This document shows, in pieces, positions 46,635-57,487 of a stretch of 64,000 bases of DNA (position 1 is its first letter; each line of letters opens with the position of its first letter). Source of the stretch: Myotis daubentonii (lineage: Eukaryota; Chordata; Mammalia; Chiroptera; Vespertilionidae); the NCBI RefSeq assembly GCF_963259705.1, contig NC_081840.1, positions 117,913,074 to 117,977,073 of the forward strand, given 5' to 3'. Under the pieces are notes generated by a model, which did no database searches, was not told the DNA's origin, and was given only the letters and a program-made list of their open reading frames with translations. Made by a program: the position numbers and the translations under genes.

Positions 46635-46907
46635 CTATTTCTTCTTCTTACAAAGTCCCTTTAACAATTCTTGCAGTGCTGGGTTGTTCTTTTCTGGGAA
46701 AATCTTCATTTCAACTTCAATTTTGAATGATAGCCTTGCTGAATAGAGTAGTCTTATTTTTAGAGCCTTGCTTTTCATTACTTTGACTCTTTCATGCCGT
46801 TTTCTTCTGGTCTGTAGTGTTTCTGTTGGTGAATCAGTTGACTGCATTATGGGAACTCTCTTTTGTGTAAATGACTGTGTCTCTCTTCCTGCCTTTAGGA
46901 TTCTCAT
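46635..46907 (-). pseudogene. L1 ORF1 C-terminal fragment
   Basis: A 90-codon open minus-strand piece with 'PTETLQTRRKRHERVKVMKS', 'IRLLYSARLSFKIEVEMK' and 'NPALQELLKGL' matches the C-terminal domain of L1 ORF1p. It lacks the N-terminal coiled coil because the element is truncated. Confidence 0.8.
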
Positions 46908-47814
46908 TTTGTCTTTAACCTAGGCTAGGTGGCAGTGCTTAGTTGTCATAGCTAGGTGGGCGCAATTATCTTGATGAACTATTTCAAATCTATCCAGGGC
47001 TCTGGACTCACAAAGAGCTACTGAGATGGTTAATAGGACATATCTAGGGGGGAAAAAAGGATAAGCATATTATCCAGTCTGCACAAATAAAGAAATCAAA
47101 TGGACAGTCAAGAGGTTTAATGTAGTCACAAAATAAAAATTTGTGACTCCTTGTCCAATTTTTGAATCTGTTGGAACTTTCAGACCTGAACTCTTTGACT
47201 GAATGGGAAACTTAATCACCAGAAAAAGCCCTGCAACACCACAGCAAGTAAAAAATGCTGATAATTTTCCCAATTATTTCTCCAAAGAATGTATATGCTA
47301 GGAAAAGTGAACTTCTTGAGGACTATTGTATACAAGTTGACCTTGATATTTAAGATGCTACAGAATCATTCTGCCCTTATACTCATTAGATTTGGAATAT
47401 GGGTGTTAGGTAATAAATGGGACTCTACCCCACAGCTGATCTTATTGAATCTACCAATCCACAAACCCACCCTGTTGTCACTTACCAAGTGCCATTTACT
47501 AAGTTTTTAATTGTAAAATTGGAATGTACATACTTACTACTTGTCAGAACTTCCGTCCATTCCTTGGCCAAGAGATGAAAGTTAGTCTAGTTAGAAGTCC
47601 AAGTAGAAGCCTCTGCAATGTTCCCACTTCCAACTGAGATGTGTGAAACATAACATTATACCGAAGAGTGAATAGTAGGTATTAATGCCACCCTTAAAAT
47701 CTTAAAAGATGTCCTGGGGTGTCCATATGCTATTCCACTTATTGACTATGTTGTCTCCTGCTGAAACCAGAGATCCTGGAGGATGATAGTGAGCTATCAA
47801 AAACTCATCCAAGG

Positions 47815-47995
47815 CCCTAACAGGTTTAGATCAGTGGATAGAGCGTCAGCTTGCGGACTGAAAGGTCCCAGGTTCGATTCTGGTCAAGGGCATGTACCTT
47901 GGTAGCAGGCACATCCCCAGTAGGGGGTGCGCAGGAGGCAGCTGATTGATGTTTCTTTTTCATTGATGTTTCTAATTCTCTATCCCTCTCCCTTA
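47815..47995 (+). mobile_element. VES SINE, plus strand
   Basis: GGTTTAGATCAGTGGATAGA head and 'AGGTTCGATTCTGGTCAAGG'. A perfect 16-bp target duplication AAAAACTCATCCAAGG lies at 47799-47814 and 47996-48011. Inserted in the ERVL interior. Confidence 0.95.
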
Positions 47996-49437
47996 AAAAA
48001 CTCATCCAAGGACTGTCCTTATTGCAGCCTATGCCAACTATGGTATTTTTGCTAGATTAGATTAACATGGTTTGATATATGGTATGTGTCCAGTGATTTA
48101 GTTAATGTGTTCTTTTTCATTTCTGTTAAGAAAGAAGATCAGAAGTAATTTGCATTAATTTTGGACAGACAGTAGTATACATTTTCAGTCTTGTCCTAAA
48201 GTTAAATTAACTTATACTTATTTTCATAATATAGTCCAAAGGTATATGGGCCACCTGGACATTTTACTAAATACAGTATTGATTTACTATAATCAATGAG
48301 ATTATGTTCCTCAGTTCAGATGAACAAAAAATGTTTGGTACATTGGATATCTTGGTAAGACACACATAATCCAGAGGGTTGGAATAAGCCTATGCAAATT
48401 CAGTGATCCACAATATTAGCAAACTTTTAGAGATTCAATGGTTTGAATTTTGCCAGAACATTCCCTCCAAAGTAAAGTACGAATTATTGCACCTCACAAT
48501 TTCCATCTTTCAGATGGAAACACAGTGTCTACTAGGTCTCTTTTGGTTCTGGGTTACATTCCACCCTTGGAAAGACTATTTCAACCCATTTATCAGGTGA
48601 TTTGAAAGAGTATAAGCATCAACTCAATCTCAAATAGAAAGGCCCACACTGTGATGTAAGTGATCCTTAAGTCACACAACCCAGGAGAGATTGTGATATT
48701 AGATATATCAGTGCTAGAAAAGATGCTGTGTGGTTTACAGCAATCCCTGTAGGAGAATCATAAAGTAAATTTTTTAGGATTATAAGTAGGCCATGCCTTC
48801 TGTGGTCAAGAATTTTACATCTTTCATAAAATAGCTCCTACCAGTACTGTGCTACTGGACATTGGTAAAAGTAGAATGCCTAAATATGTAATATCTAATG
48901 ATGATGTGGCCTGAGCTTCCAATCAGAAGTTGGAGTTTATCATTTTACCAAAACCCAGTCACAAAATAGGATAGACTCATCAGTAGTTCATTATTAGATG
49001 GAAATAGTACAGCCTGGATGAGGACTGGCCAGGGATAAAGAGCCAAGTAAGCTGTACAAGCAGGTGGCTAGGCATGTATCAGTGTTTTAGCAGTGCCTCT
49101 TCCTCGGTTCATACCTGCCCACATAGAGAGTCACTTATGAGCAGATAGTGGAGAAAAAAGGCTCAGCTACTTTCATGATTGGTCTACTCAATATATGTAC
49201 ACAAGTCATAAATTAGACTGCTACTTCACAAGAACCCACTCTAGGATGTTCCTATAGACAAGAATAAGGGGGAAATCTTCCCAGTGGGTAGAATTCTAGT
49301 TTTGGTGTTATACCTGATCAAATACTTTTTGTGGAAAGAGCAGATCTGTTAAAGTATTTTGGTGGATCTGTAGAAGTGGCACAATGTGTGATAATATTTG
49401 TATTGTATATAAATGAGCATCAAAAAGATACACAGCA

Positions 49438-49715
49438 GCCCTGGCTGGTTTGGCTTAGTGGATAGAGCGTTGGCCTGTGGAGTCAAGGGTCCCAGGTTCA
49501 ATTCTGGCCAAGGGCATGTACCTTGGTTGCAGGCACATACCCAGTAGGGAGTGTGCGGGAGGCAGCTGATCGATGTTTCTCTTATCGATGTTTCTAACTC
49601 TCTATCCCTCTCCCTTCTTCTCTATAAAAAATCAATAAAATATGTTTTTAAAAAAACAGTTTGATGGGACTGGCCTGTAAAATTGTTCAATGATTCACAA
49701 ATTATAATTTTTTTA
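49438..49715 (+). mobile_element. VES SINE with 3' transduced sequence
   Basis: The SINE body GCCCTGGCTGGTTTGGCTTA... ends in an A stretch at about 49656. A further 59 bp of non-SINE sequence (49657-49715) ends in T/A-rich sequence before the second target copy. The perfect 16-bp duplication AAAAAGATACACAGCA lies at 49422-49437 and 49716-49731, so the extra sequence was part of the inserted cDNA. Confidence 0.92.
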
Positions 49716-52700
49716 AAAAAGATACACAGCAAAATAATCACAAAACAGTGAAGTAGAGTAATACAGATAGTTGATGTCAACCACCTCTGTCATTGGTCAT
49801 CCTTAGCTGCACAGCAGGCTCATGAAAAAAAATAGTCATAATGATAAGGATAGAGGCTGAGTATAAGCTTGAAACATGGGTTATCATAGTGAAGATTGAT
49901 ACGTCCACTGCCACTATTGAATATTCTATCTTGCAGCAACAGAGACAAACACTTAGCTCTTGATAAAGCACTATCCCTCATGAATGCCAACTATGTCCTC
50001 GGTAGCATGTTGATTGCATTATAATCTTTTTTTAACTCTATAAGTGATATTGACTGAATTTGACATGTATTCTTGGTATGAATGTTTCTGCTGTCCTCTG
50101 TCAGCCGCAGTCCTATCAAAAGGCTTCTAGAATGCTTTAGCCTTCACACATGCTGTGAGAATGTAGCAGTGGAAACATTGTCCTGGCATTCTCTGGTCAT
50201 ATCATATTCCACAGCGCCTAAATGTGCCAGCTTATTAGAGTCATAGAATGTACTTTGGATGGGGTAGCTGAGTCTTGGAGAGATACTATCCAGTAAGAAG
50301 GGTGTGTTGTTCTCCAAAATGCAGTATATATCCTAAATCAATGGCCATTATTATGTGAGGATTTTTTTTATAGAATACGTAGGTTCAAGAATCAAAGAAT
50401 GACCCCACTTACTGCTATCAGATTCAATGATTCACTAGGGGAATCTATATTTCCCTTCCCGCATCTGTGGACTCTGCCAATTTAGAAGTCCTAATTCTCA
50501 GAAAAGGAAAAAGCTATTAACAAAAGCAAGAGTCCCATTAATCTTTAAACCATGACTATGACTCAGTTACTTCAGGCTTTCAGTGTCAGGAAACAGTAAA
50601 TAAGAAGAGTCACCATCCTGGCACGAGTGCCTGGCCCACATGGTCAGCTGGAGGTAGGACTGTTTTACACCGTGAAGCAGTAAAGAATATATTTGATACC
50701 CAGTTGATCCAGAGTCATTTCTTATTATTCCAGTGTCCAATGTTGGTGTTAAAGAGATAAGTACATCAGTAATAATTTGAGAAGGACATGGTGATCATGG
50801 AATCAAAATCCTCGGTTAAAAAGGTCCAGTAACCTCACCAGGTACTTACGCCAAAAGGTGCGCTAACTAAGGATAAGAGCAATCTAGAATCGTAATAGGA
50901 GAAGGAGATGATGACTATCAGCTCAGCATAGTTTCTTTTGAAAATTTTCCCAGGAAAGTTGACTAAACAGAATCCTCCAGGAGCTTTTCCAAGGTAGAGT
51001 GAATTATTATTATGTCCAACAAGTGGATCTAAGTGGTTGCTACAGCACATCAGCCATATCTCTTCCTCAGGACTGAAGGACTCATTCCTCCAGCTGCTGA
51101 GAGTTATAGTAGCTGGTGGCTATTAGCTAAATATTTCTCTAGAAATTGCCCTAAGCCAAACAGAGCTGTGTTCCTCCCAAGGTCATGCACCTTGGGTGGA
51201 AGAGCACACATACTGGGAATAGTTAATGGGGGAGGTTGTGGTTGTATAAAGGCTTAGCTCCATGGCTTTTAAGCCAGGACAGCTCGGAGGGAGCATCACA
51301 GCTTTCAAACTTCTCTAGAGCTACTAAGACCTTTGTTGCAATTGCACTGTAGTTCAATTTTTCTCCTGAACAATCCTATTTCCTTCAGTCCCCCATAGAT
51401 GTTGATCTGGAAGGTACATTCCAATACAGGCATACCTCATTTTATTGTGATCTGCTTTATTGTAATTATTTTGGGGTGCCATGAACCATGCCCCTATAAT
51501 CAGTAAATATGTGTGTGTGACTGCTCCACCAACTTGCCACCCCCCTCTCTCTCCCTCCACCATTAGCTGAGACAGAACAATATTGAAATTAAGCCAATTA
51601 ATAACCCTACAGTGACCTCTAAGTGTTCAAATGAAAGGAAGAGCCACACATCACTTTCAATTAAAAGCTAGAAATGATTACACTTAGTGAGGATGGCATA
51701 TCAAAACCTGAGATAGGCCAAAAGCTAGGCCTCTTATGTCAAACAAACAAGTTCTGAATGTAAATGAAACATTCCTGAAATAAATTAAAATTGTTACTCT
51801 AGTTAACACATGAATAATAAAGAAAGCCAAACAGCCTTATTGCTGATATGGAAAAAGTTGTAGTTGTCTGGATAGAAGACCAAATCAGCCACAATATTTT
51901 CTTAAACCAAAGCCAAATCCAGAGCAAGATACCAACCCTCCTCAAGTCTGTGAAGACTGAGAGAGGTAAAGAAGCTGCAGAAGAAAAGTTTGAATATAAC
52001 AGAAGTTTGGTCACGAAGTTTAAGGAAAGAAGTTGTCCCCTTAACATGAAAGTGCAAGGTGAAGCAGCAAATACTGATGGAGAAGCTGCAGGAAGTTATC
52101 CAGGAAATCTAGCTAAGATCATTAATTAAGGTGGCTATATTAAAGAAAAATATTTTTAATGTAGATAACACAGCCTTATATTGGAAGAAAATGCTATCTT
52201 GGACTTTTATAGCCAGAGAGAAGAAGTTGACACCTGGCTTGAGAGCTTCAAAGGACAGGGTGACTCACTTCTTATGGGCTAATACAGCTGGTAATGTTAA
52301 GTTGAATCCAACGCTCATTTAATAATCTGAATATCCTAGGGCTATTAAGAATTATGGTAAACCTATTCTTCCTATGTTCTATACATGGAACAACAAAGCC
52401 TGGATGATAGCACATCTGTTTACAACATGCTTTACTGAATATTTTAAGCTGACTGTTGAGACCTACTATGAAAAAAGATTATTTTTAAAATAGTACTGCT
52501 CAATGACAGTGCACCTGGTCACCTAAGAGCTCTGATGGAGATATATGAGAATAATGTTTTTTTTTCATGCCTGATAGCAGCATCCATTCTGCAGCCCATA
52601 GGTCAAGGAGTAATTTTGATTTTCAAGTCTTACTTAATAAAAACATTTTGTAAAGCTCTAGTTGTGATAGATAGTGATTCATTTATGGATCTGGGCAAAG

Positions 52701-53058
52701 GAAAACTTTCTGGGGAAAAATCACCATTCTAAATGCCATTAAGAGCATTCCTCATTCATGGGAAGAGCTCAAATATGAACATTCACAAGAGTTTGGAAGA
52801 AATTGGTTCCTACCTTCATTATGACTTTGAGGGGTTCAATATTTCATTGAAGGTAGTAAGTGCAGATGTGGTGTAAATAGCAAGAGAACTAGAATTAAAA
52901 GTGGAGCCTGAAACTGTGAGTTGCAGTTTCATAATAAAACTTGAATGGGTGAGGTATTGCTTCTTATGGATGAGCAGATAAAGTAGTTTCTTGTGAAGAA
53001 ATCTACTCTTCTTGAAGATGCTGTGAAGGTTGCTGAAATGACAACAATGGATTTAGAA

Positions 53059-53353
53059 TCCTATCTAATAATAGACAAACATGATAATTGACCGTACCTT
53101 CACTACGCCTCCAATTGGCTAATCAGCGAGATATGCAAATTAACTGCCAGCAAAGATGGCGGTTAATTTGCATATGTAGGTGCAAAGCAGCGGAGCGAAT
53201 ACTGAAGGCAGCTCCGGCCGGAGCAGTGAAGGCTTGAAGGTGGCTCCGGCCAGAGCAAATGCCTGGGTCCCGGGTGCTGGAGGAAAACCGGTGCCGGCAG
53301 CCAAGGGAGGGGAAGGCCTATTGCACTAATCTTTTTGTGCAACAGGCCTCTAG
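53059..53353 (+). mobile_element. Helitron H18, plus strand, in Tigger1
   Basis: It starts TCCTATCTAATAATAG after A and ends AACAGGCCTCTAG before T. The 5' region resembles H2 and the B-type elements ('CCAATTGGCTAATCAG'). Octamers ATGCAAAT at 53133-53140 and ATTTGCAT at 53166-53173. It splits the transposase frame. Confidence 0.92.
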
Positions 53354-53432
53354 TATTACAATAAACTTAGTTGATACATCTGTGGCAGAGTTTGAGAGGA
53401 GTGATTCCAATTTTGAAAAAGTTCTACTAATG

Positions 53433-53743
53433 CAGCTGTTCTCAACCTATGGGTCGTGACCCCTTTGGGGGTCAAACGACCCTTTCACAGAGGTCGCCTA
53501 AGACCATCGGAAAATACATATATAATTACATATTGTTTTTGTGATTAATCACTATGCTTTAATTATGTTCAATTTGTAACAATGAAAATACATCCTGCAT
53601 ATCAAATATTTACATTACGATTCATAACAGTAGCAAAATTACAGTTATGAAGTAGCAACGAAAATAATTTTATGGTTGGGGATTACCACAACATGAGGAA
53701 CTGTATTAAAGGGTCACGGCATTAGGAAGGTTGAGAACCACTG
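53433..53743 (-). mobile_element. SPIN non-autonomous hAT, near full length
   Basis: CAGCTGTTCTCAACC to GGTTGAGAACCACTG with the complete SPIN middle ('ATACATCCTGCATATCAAAT', 'CAGTTATGAAGTAGCAACG'). Target duplications TACTAATG / CTCTAGTG match at 5 of 8. It sits in the Tigger1 transposase pseudogene. Confidence 0.93.
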
Positions 53744-54053
53744 CTCTAGTGTATAAAATTCTATCAAAGAGCATCGCATGCTACAAAGAAATTATTCATG
53801 AAAAGAAGAGTCAAGTAATGAGGCAAACTTCATTGTCCTATTTTAAGAAATTACCACAGCCACCCCAGTCTTCTGCAACTACCACCTTGATCAGTCAGCA
53901 GCCATCAACACTGAGGTAATAACCTCTACCAGCAAAGAGATTATGACTCACTGAAGGCTCAGATGATGGTCAGCATTTTTTAGCAATAAAGTACTTTTAA
54001 TTAAGTATTTTACATTGGTTTTTAGACATAATGCTATTACACATGTAATAGAC

Positions 54054-54786
54054 CAGGGGTGGGCAACCCCTGGCACGTGTGCCAAACATGGCATGCCAGT
54101 AACTTTTGCTAGCACGTGACACCCTCTCTTATAATCTTCCATTTACAATTTTTTTCTTAATATTGACTTTTTTATTTTTCAGATAAATTCACTGTAGGTG
54201 CATCATAGATAAATAAATAATTTTACATAACAAGTTATCTTAAAGACTATAGACATGGATTGACGAGAGAGGGGAAGAGCAATTTCTATGCCTCTGCCTT
54301 AACTCTCCCTGCCTTCCTAGATCCGACCAGTGTTTTGATTTCATCCACATACACTTGTGAATCTTTGTTCTCAGTGATGAATTTTGTTAAGTCTCATAAT
54401 AGGAGTAGCCTGACAGATGAAAGTAGTAGCTCGTGCATATCTCAGAAGGTCACAAAATATAAACCTGATGTAAAATCTCTGTCTTCAGTGATGCAGCAGC
54501 AAAAGTCCCACTGATAATATCAAATGGAGTCATAAAGTTTTCTGTCGGACTATCAGTGTACATGTATACATTAAAAAATAAATGTCTTTTTCATCATCAT
54601 ATACTGTGTTTTTGTCACTTGAATGAATTTTATTATTTCTTCAAGGTTCTTCACATACGTACACCTTAAGAGATATCAAGTGGGCATAACATGTTTTCAA
54701 AAAATGAAGGTTGGCACGCAGAAGAATTTTGAGTCAGAGATTTTGCTGGTTTTGGCATGCACTCACAAAAAGTTTGCCCACCCCTG
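54054..54786. mobile_element. hAT element with transposase remnant
   Basis: Inverted ends CAGGGGTGGGCAACCCC and TTTGCCCACCCCTG, with a perfect 8-bp duplication TAATAGAC at 54046-54053 and 54787-54794. At 733 bp it is an internally deleted derivative that kept coding sequence from the transposase C-terminus. Confidence 0.93.
54260..54514 (+). pseudogene. hAT transposase C-terminal (dimerisation) fragment
   Basis: The 84-codon frame contains 'STYTCESLFSVMNFVKSHNR', then 'LTDESSSSCISQKVTKYKPD' and ends 'MQQQKSH'. This is the conserved C-terminal hAT dimerisation motif (CE..FS.MN..KS..R..LTDE...C). The N-terminal zinc finger and DDE core are missing, so it cannot transpose by itself. Whether this frame is ever expressed is unknown. 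Confidence 0.85.
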
Positions 54787-54799
54787 TAATAGACTATAG

Positions 54800-55037
54800 C
54801 AGCAATTTTTAAGTAGTGCCGCACAAATTTTAAAACTATTTAGTCAGAGGCACTGACCTCTTTCTCTTAGATTGTTAATAAAATGACAAAAGCCAATACA
54901 ACAATAGCTGTCTGATGTGAATTAATCAAAATCATACCTATTTTTTGTCAGATCAGCAAAAAATATATTTTTGGTGTGCTGCTGGATTTTAGTAATTAGT
55001 TTGTGTTCCATGAGACAAAAAAGGTTGAAAATTACTC
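54800..55037. mobile_element. Non-autonomous hAT, 'GTTGAAAAT' type
   Basis: Starts CAGCAATTTTTAAGTAGTG and ends AAGGTTGAAAATTACTC. Flanks GACTATAG / AATTACAG match at 5 of 8 and reproduce the Tigger1 target sequence, which confirms the insertion point only a few bases beyond the previous element. Confidence 0.8.
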
Positions 55038-55169
55038 AATTACAGTATAGTGTAAACATAACTTTTATATGTCCTGGCAAACCAAAAGATTAGTATAGTC
55101 ATTTATCATGATACTTGCTCTATTGTGTTATACTAGATGAACATGCAATATCTTTGAGGTATGTCTGTA

Positions 55170-55704
55170 CACTTTCTGCACAGATATCTCTGTCTTAGGA
55201 TCTTTTTTCCAACAAACCTGACTAAAGGCACTTACTCAGTATATATTCAATAATATGAAGAATATATGTTAAACATATATTTTAAATGAAAAAGGCATTG
55301 CTTAAACTATATATCATTTGCATATATGTATATAAATAGCACATATATATACATACGTATTTGGTGATGCCATTATTTTGACTTGTCTAAAATAAATGCT
55401 TTTAGCATAATTATTTTTAAATCTGAAAAAAATGACTTAGGATATTTATGAAGCAGAAATTCCTAAACATAGGTGCATTCAACAGATAATTCTGCCAATA
55501 CAATGTTCAGTAAGTTTGGTTGTCATAAGATCAGATTCTCTCATGGCCAGTGACTCAAATATCATCTAGGTCAGGGAAGAACATGTTTAAGTGATTATTC
55601 AAGTTTTATCTATTTCTAACTGAACATTTTGACACCACCACCTAATAAGAAAAGAGCTAGAGATAAGTCAATAAGTGAATGTTGGAAAGGACAATATTAA
55701 ACTA
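55170..55704. other. AT-rich intron, nothing recognised
   Basis: No gene or repeat family was recognised. Confidence 0.4.
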
Positions 55705-56006
55705 CTAGAGACCTGGTGCATGAAAATTCATGCACTGTGGTGGGGTGGGGGGTCCCTCAGCCTGGCCTGGCCCCTGTCAGTCTGGGAGCCCTCAGGGGAT
55801 GTCCTACTGACACCTCTGCGGGAGGCAACTGAGCAGATCAAGGGAAGGCGCTGCCCCCATCACGCCGCTGCCACTGCTGCCGCTGCCCGCCACTGTGGCT
55901 GCCTGCCCTTGGCCCTTGTAGCCGCTGTGGCTTTGTCCAGAAGGATGTCCAGAAAGATGTTCAGCTGACTGGTCTAATTAGCATATTATGCTTTCGCTAT
56001 TATAGA
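55705..56006 (-). mobile_element. Helitron H15, minus strand
   Basis: + strand CTAGAGACCTGGTGCATG with hairpin GTGCATGAAAATTCATGCAC; right end GCTTTCGCTATTATAGA before T. The internal 'GGCTTTGTCCAGAAGGATGT' is shared with H8. Confidence 0.9.
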
Positions 56007-56708
56007 TGTGGAACCCAAGGAGACCCACTATTTTTATACTGTTTACTATCCAATATCATTATATGTTTTTAAACTTTCTGGCTTCAGAATTCATTTTTAC
56101 AACATAACACATTTCATATTTTCTAAAAATGAGACTGTAACAGTAAAGAATCATTTTGTACAAGGAAAAAAATAAAACCTCTCAATTGATCACAACATAA
56201 GTTGTATACCCTATTCTTCAAGTCACTAAGGCTGACTTCAGCTCATCAGTCTCCTGTAGGATTTGATGAAGTTTAAAGGCCTGTACATATTTCAGGATAA
56301 TAATGCTGGATAAAATCCATACATACTCTGACTTACTTAAACCAAAAGCATATACCCCTGCACAGTTAATAGAGTGAATTTAAACAGAAAGTTCCTTAAA
56401 ATTTACTGAAAAGCAGCAGTTGTTATGGAAAGTTAAACTGCCAAATTAGAGGCCCTTGGGGTAGTTGTAAAAAGATTCTAATGTTGGGTGGGGAAAAAAA
56501 ACAACAACAAAACCACCAAACCTCAGAATATTGCAAAACAAGAAATCAAAGTAGGACTGTCAAGCAATTCACATTTGAACCCTCCCCCCCTTTTTTTAAC
56601 TGGGAAAATTTGGGATTCTGTACTTACCAGTAATTTTGATTCCTTAGGGCAATTATTACTTTACTACTTTTGCTGGCTTACAATTATTTTAATATATCAA
56701 AAAGAATA
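56007..56708. other. Intron, nothing recognised
   Basis: No gene or repeat family was recognised. Confidence 0.4.
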
Positions 56709-56932
56709 GCTTTAACTGGTTTGGCTCAGTGGATAGAACGTCGGCCTGTGGACTCAAGGGTCCCAGGTTCGATTCTAGTCAAGAGCATGTACCTTGGTTG
56801 CGGGCACATCCCCAGTAGGGAGTGTGCAGGAGGCAGCTGATCGATGTTTCTCTCTCATCGATGTTTCTAACTCTCTATCCCCCTCCCTTCCTCTCTGTAA
56901 AAAATCAATAAAATATATATTTTTTTAAAAAA
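56709..56932 (+). mobile_element. VES SINE, plus strand
   Basis: 'GCTTTAACTGGTTTGGCTCA', 'GGTTCGATTCTAGTCAAGAG' and an A-rich tail. Target duplication unclear. Confidence 0.92.
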
Positions 56933-57012
56933 GGACTATTTTCTAGAGAAAAATGTCTTTTAAATATTCAGATAGCATATGCTCACAAACCTCACCATTT
57001 TATATATATATA

Positions 57013-57487
57013 CTAGAGGCCCAGTGCACAAAAATTTGTGCACTCGGTGGGGAGAGAGGGTGCTCCTCAGCCCGGCCTGTGGCCTCTTGCAGTCTGGGAC
57101 CGCTCAGGGGATGACCACCTGCTGGCTTAGGCCTGCTGCCCAGGGGATTGGGCCTACGATGGCAATCAGACATCCCTCTGGCAGCCCGGCAGCCCTCGGG
57201 GGATGTTCACTTGCCAGTGGGGAGCAGGCCTAAACTGCAGTCGGACAGCCTTAGCGCTGCTGAGGAGGCAGGAGAAGCTCCCACCACTACTGCTGTACTG
57301 GCAGCCATCAGCCTGGCTTGTTTTGCTGAGCAGAGCTCCTCCCATGTGAGAGCATCCTGACCACCAGAGGGCAGCTCCTGCATTGAGCGTCTGCCCCCTG
57401 GTGGTCAGTGTGTGTCATAGTGACCAGTCATTCCCAGTCCTTCTGCTGTTAGGGTCAGTTTGCATATTACCCTTTTACTATATAGGA
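57013..57487 (-). mobile_element. Helitron H16 ('A' type), minus strand
   Basis: Left end CTAGAGGCCCAGTGCACAAA with hairpin GTGCACAAAAATTTGTGCAC; right end CATATTACCCTTTTACTATA then TAGGA. It runs directly into H17 with the same type of junction as H11/H12 and H13/H14. Confidence 0.93.

Larger units (their letters stand above)
44098..46920 (-). mobile_element. L1, antisense, 5'-truncated in ORF1
   Basis: The reverse complement order is 3' UTR (44098-44420), ORF2 end (from about 44430: 'CCACAGTGGCTGCACCAGTC'), more ORF2, then ORF2 start (about 46590) and the ORF1 end (to about 46920). Parts of the ORF2 middle are missing and a second L1 tail is nested at 45520-45716. Stops and frameshifts are frequent. 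Confidence 0.85.
46925..51330 (+). mobile_element. ERVL-type endogenous retrovirus interior, decayed, sense
   Basis: Nucleotide blocks across this stretch follow the order of an ERVL (HERV-L-like) internal region: a gag/pol border-like part (about 46950-47500), protease and reverse-transcriptase-like sequence (about 47640-48600, for example 'AACATGGTTTGATATATGG' at about 48065), RNase H-like sequence near 49270, and later pol sequence to about 51000. It is full of stops and frameshifts, with no open frame longer than about 70 codons. Two VES SINEs interrupt it. I saw no clear LTR at either end. ERVL elements lack an env gene; this copy is not functional. Confidence 0.65.
51612..53973 (+). pseudogene. 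Tigger1 transposase pseudogene (pogo family)
   Basis: Open pieces at 51848-52129 ('MEKVVVVWIEDQISHNIFL', 'KVQGEAANTDGEAAGSYPG'), 52131-52322 ('NVDNTALYWKKMLSWTFIA', with the catalytic block altered from DET to DNT), 52535-52732 and 53731-53919 match Tigger1 transposase in order. The expected start codon region reads GTG at 51612. Stops, frameshifts, H18 and SPIN break the frame. The family carries CENP-B-like DNA-binding domains and a DDE nuclease. Confidence 0.9.
51427..55167 (+). mobile_element. Tigger1 DNA transposon with four nested insertions
   Basis: It starts CAGGCATACCTCATTTTATT and ends TTTGAGGTATGTCTG, the Tigger1 terminal repeats, with TA duplications at 51425-51426 and 55168-55169. 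It lacks part of the 5' untranslated end. Later insertions are Helitron H18, a SPIN copy and two other hAT elements. With those removed the remaining length is about 2.1 kb, close to the family's 2.4 kb. Confidence 0.92.
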
